Source: Oscillospiraceae bacterium
Lineage (GTDB): Bacteria > Bacillota > Clostridia > Oscillospirales > Acutalibacteraceae
Assembly (NCBI GenBank): GCA_031254555.1
Contig: JAIRUF010000018.1
Location: 1 to 5,068, forward strand
Direction of reading: 5' to 3'
DNA: 5,068 bases
In this document: positions 4,340 to 5,068 of the stretch, piece after piece
Layout of the letters: every line of letters starts with the position of its first letter
How positions within the stretch are numbered: the stretch's first letter is position 1
Position numbers and translations under genes: made by a program
Notes under the pieces: generated by a model
Database searches by the model: none
Told to the model about the DNA's origin: nothing
Seen by the model: the letters and a program-made list of their open reading frames with translations, nothing else

Positions 4340-5068
4340 ATGCAGATTAAAGAGGTTCAAAACGGTATTTTAGTGTCGGGCGAGCGGGTATTTTCTCCCT
4401 CTCTTTGCCTGGACTGCGGACAGGCATTTAGATGGGAACAGTATGACAACGTATGGCACGGGGTCGCAAAGGGCCGTTCTTTAAGCTTGCAGCAGACAAA
4501 AGACGGAGTACTTTTTTATTCCTCGCCAGAAGATTTTTATGACCTATGGTTTGACTACTTTGACTTGAGCCGGGACTACAGCGCTATTTTAGAGTCATTT
4601 AAGGACGACGAGCATTTAAATCTCGCCGCTTTGGAATTCTGCGGTATTCGCATTTTGAACCAGGACCCATGGGAAGCTCTTTGCTCGTTTATAATATCTC
4701 AAAACAATAATATCCCCAGAATCAAAGGCATAATCAAAAGGTTGTGCGAAAATTTCGGAAAACCTCTGGGATACGGGGATTACTCTTTCCCCGGCCCGCA
4801 GGTTATCGCGGGCCTGACGCTGGACGATTTAGCGCCTTTGCGCGCGGGATTCCGCAACAAATACATACTGGACGCCGCACAAAAGATCTCATGCGGAGAG
4901 GTCAACTTAAATCACTTACACAATATGCCGATTGAACTTGCGCAAGATGAGCTTATAAAGATAAAGGGCGTGGGCGCAAAGGTTGCCGCTTGTACCCTTT
5001 TGTATGGCTGCCGTCATATGGACTCTTTTCCGATAGACGTATGGGTCAGCAGGATTCTCTCTGAACTG
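4340..5068 (+). CDS. ogg: OGG1-type 8-oxoguanine DNA glycosylase/AP lyase, 3' truncated by the window
   Basis: This frame is open from ATG 4340 to the window end (243 codons). The enzyme family removes 8-oxoguanine from DNA and nicks the strand by beta-elimination. The N-terminal OGG_N domain shows LDCGQAFRWEQ (24-34; Gly27 and Gln28 match the 8-oxoG-contacting GQ of human OGG1). The helix-hairpin-helix glycosylase domain has NQDPWEALCSFIISQNNNIP (107-126), closely matching the human DPIECLFSFICSSNNNIAR segment. Then come LRAGFRNKYI (167-176) and the HhH motif IKGVGAKVAACTL (208-220), with catalytic Lys214 (human Lys249), Cys218 (human Cys253) and, in FPIDVWV, catalytic Asp233 (human Asp268). 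What is missing is the C-terminal part with the residues matching human Gln315 and Phe319. It is preceded by a 400-bp AT-rich gap and is not in an operon with rarA. AlkA shares the fold, but the NNNIPR and GVGAKVA motifs favour OGG1. Confidence 0.92.
   Translation, partial: MQIKEVQNGILVSGERVFSPSLCLDCGQAFRWEQYDNVWHGVAKGRSLSLQQTKDGVLFYSSPEDFYDLWFDYFDLSRDYSAILESFKDDEHLNLAALEFCGIRILNQDPWEALCSFIISQNNNIPRIKGIIKRLCENFGKPLGYGDYSFPGPQVIAGLTLDDLAPLRAGFRNKYILDAAQKISCGEVNLNHLHNMPIELAQDELIKIKGVGAKVAACTLLYGCRHMDSFPIDVWVSRILSEL

Overview
The window looks like a piece of a Clostridia-type Firmicutes chromosome. The signs are strong GGAGG ribosome binding sites, a TTG start, tightly packed genes, AT-rich gaps, a clostridial four-gene sodium-pump decarboxylase operon, and an OGG1-type glycosylase. 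The lineage is inferred from gene content and style; no marker gene here fixes the species.

Left third (1-2145, + strand). This is the distal part of a biotin-dependent, sodium-translocating decarboxylase operon. It holds the last codons of an OadA-type carboxyltransferase, then the small membrane gamma subunit (TTG start), a free-standing biotin carrier protein, and the sodium-pumping beta subunit. The first three gene junctions are about 10-15 nt, and the operon closes with a strong 13-bp terminator hairpin. The carboxyltransferase moves CO2 from a 2-oxoacid (most likely oxaloacetate) to biotin on the carrier. The beta subunit then decarboxylates carboxybiotin and exports Na+.

Middle (2147-3679, + strand). 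A roughly 190-nt non-coding stretch folds on paper into one long irregular hairpin: a closing stem, a central bubble with a larger 3' side, and a terminal stem. That is the architecture of 6S RNA, and it sits just upstream of rarA (ycaJ/mgsA), a location I recall for 6S RNA in Firmicutes. I call it a candidate 6S RNA. A promoter-like sequence and then rarA, a complete AAA+ clamp-loader-like replication-rescue ATPase, follow.

Right third (3666-5068). A small basic protein of unknown function with a C-terminal hydrophobic helix lies on the - strand, and its 3' end overlaps rarA by 14 nt. It is followed by an AT-rich gap of about 400 bp (about 27% GC by my count over 3961-4320) holding a tight cluster of DnaA-box-like 9-mers, one of them a full match to TTATNCACA. 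The window ends inside an OGG1-type 8-oxoguanine DNA glycosylase that keeps the catalytic Lys and Asp. rarA and ogg are both genome-maintenance genes, but nothing shows that they are co-regulated.

I saw no mobile elements, tRNA or rRNA genes, or CRISPR arrays. The most notable points are the 6S RNA candidate with a built-in alternative pairing, the DnaA-box-like cluster, and the mixed damage-recognition residues of the OGG.
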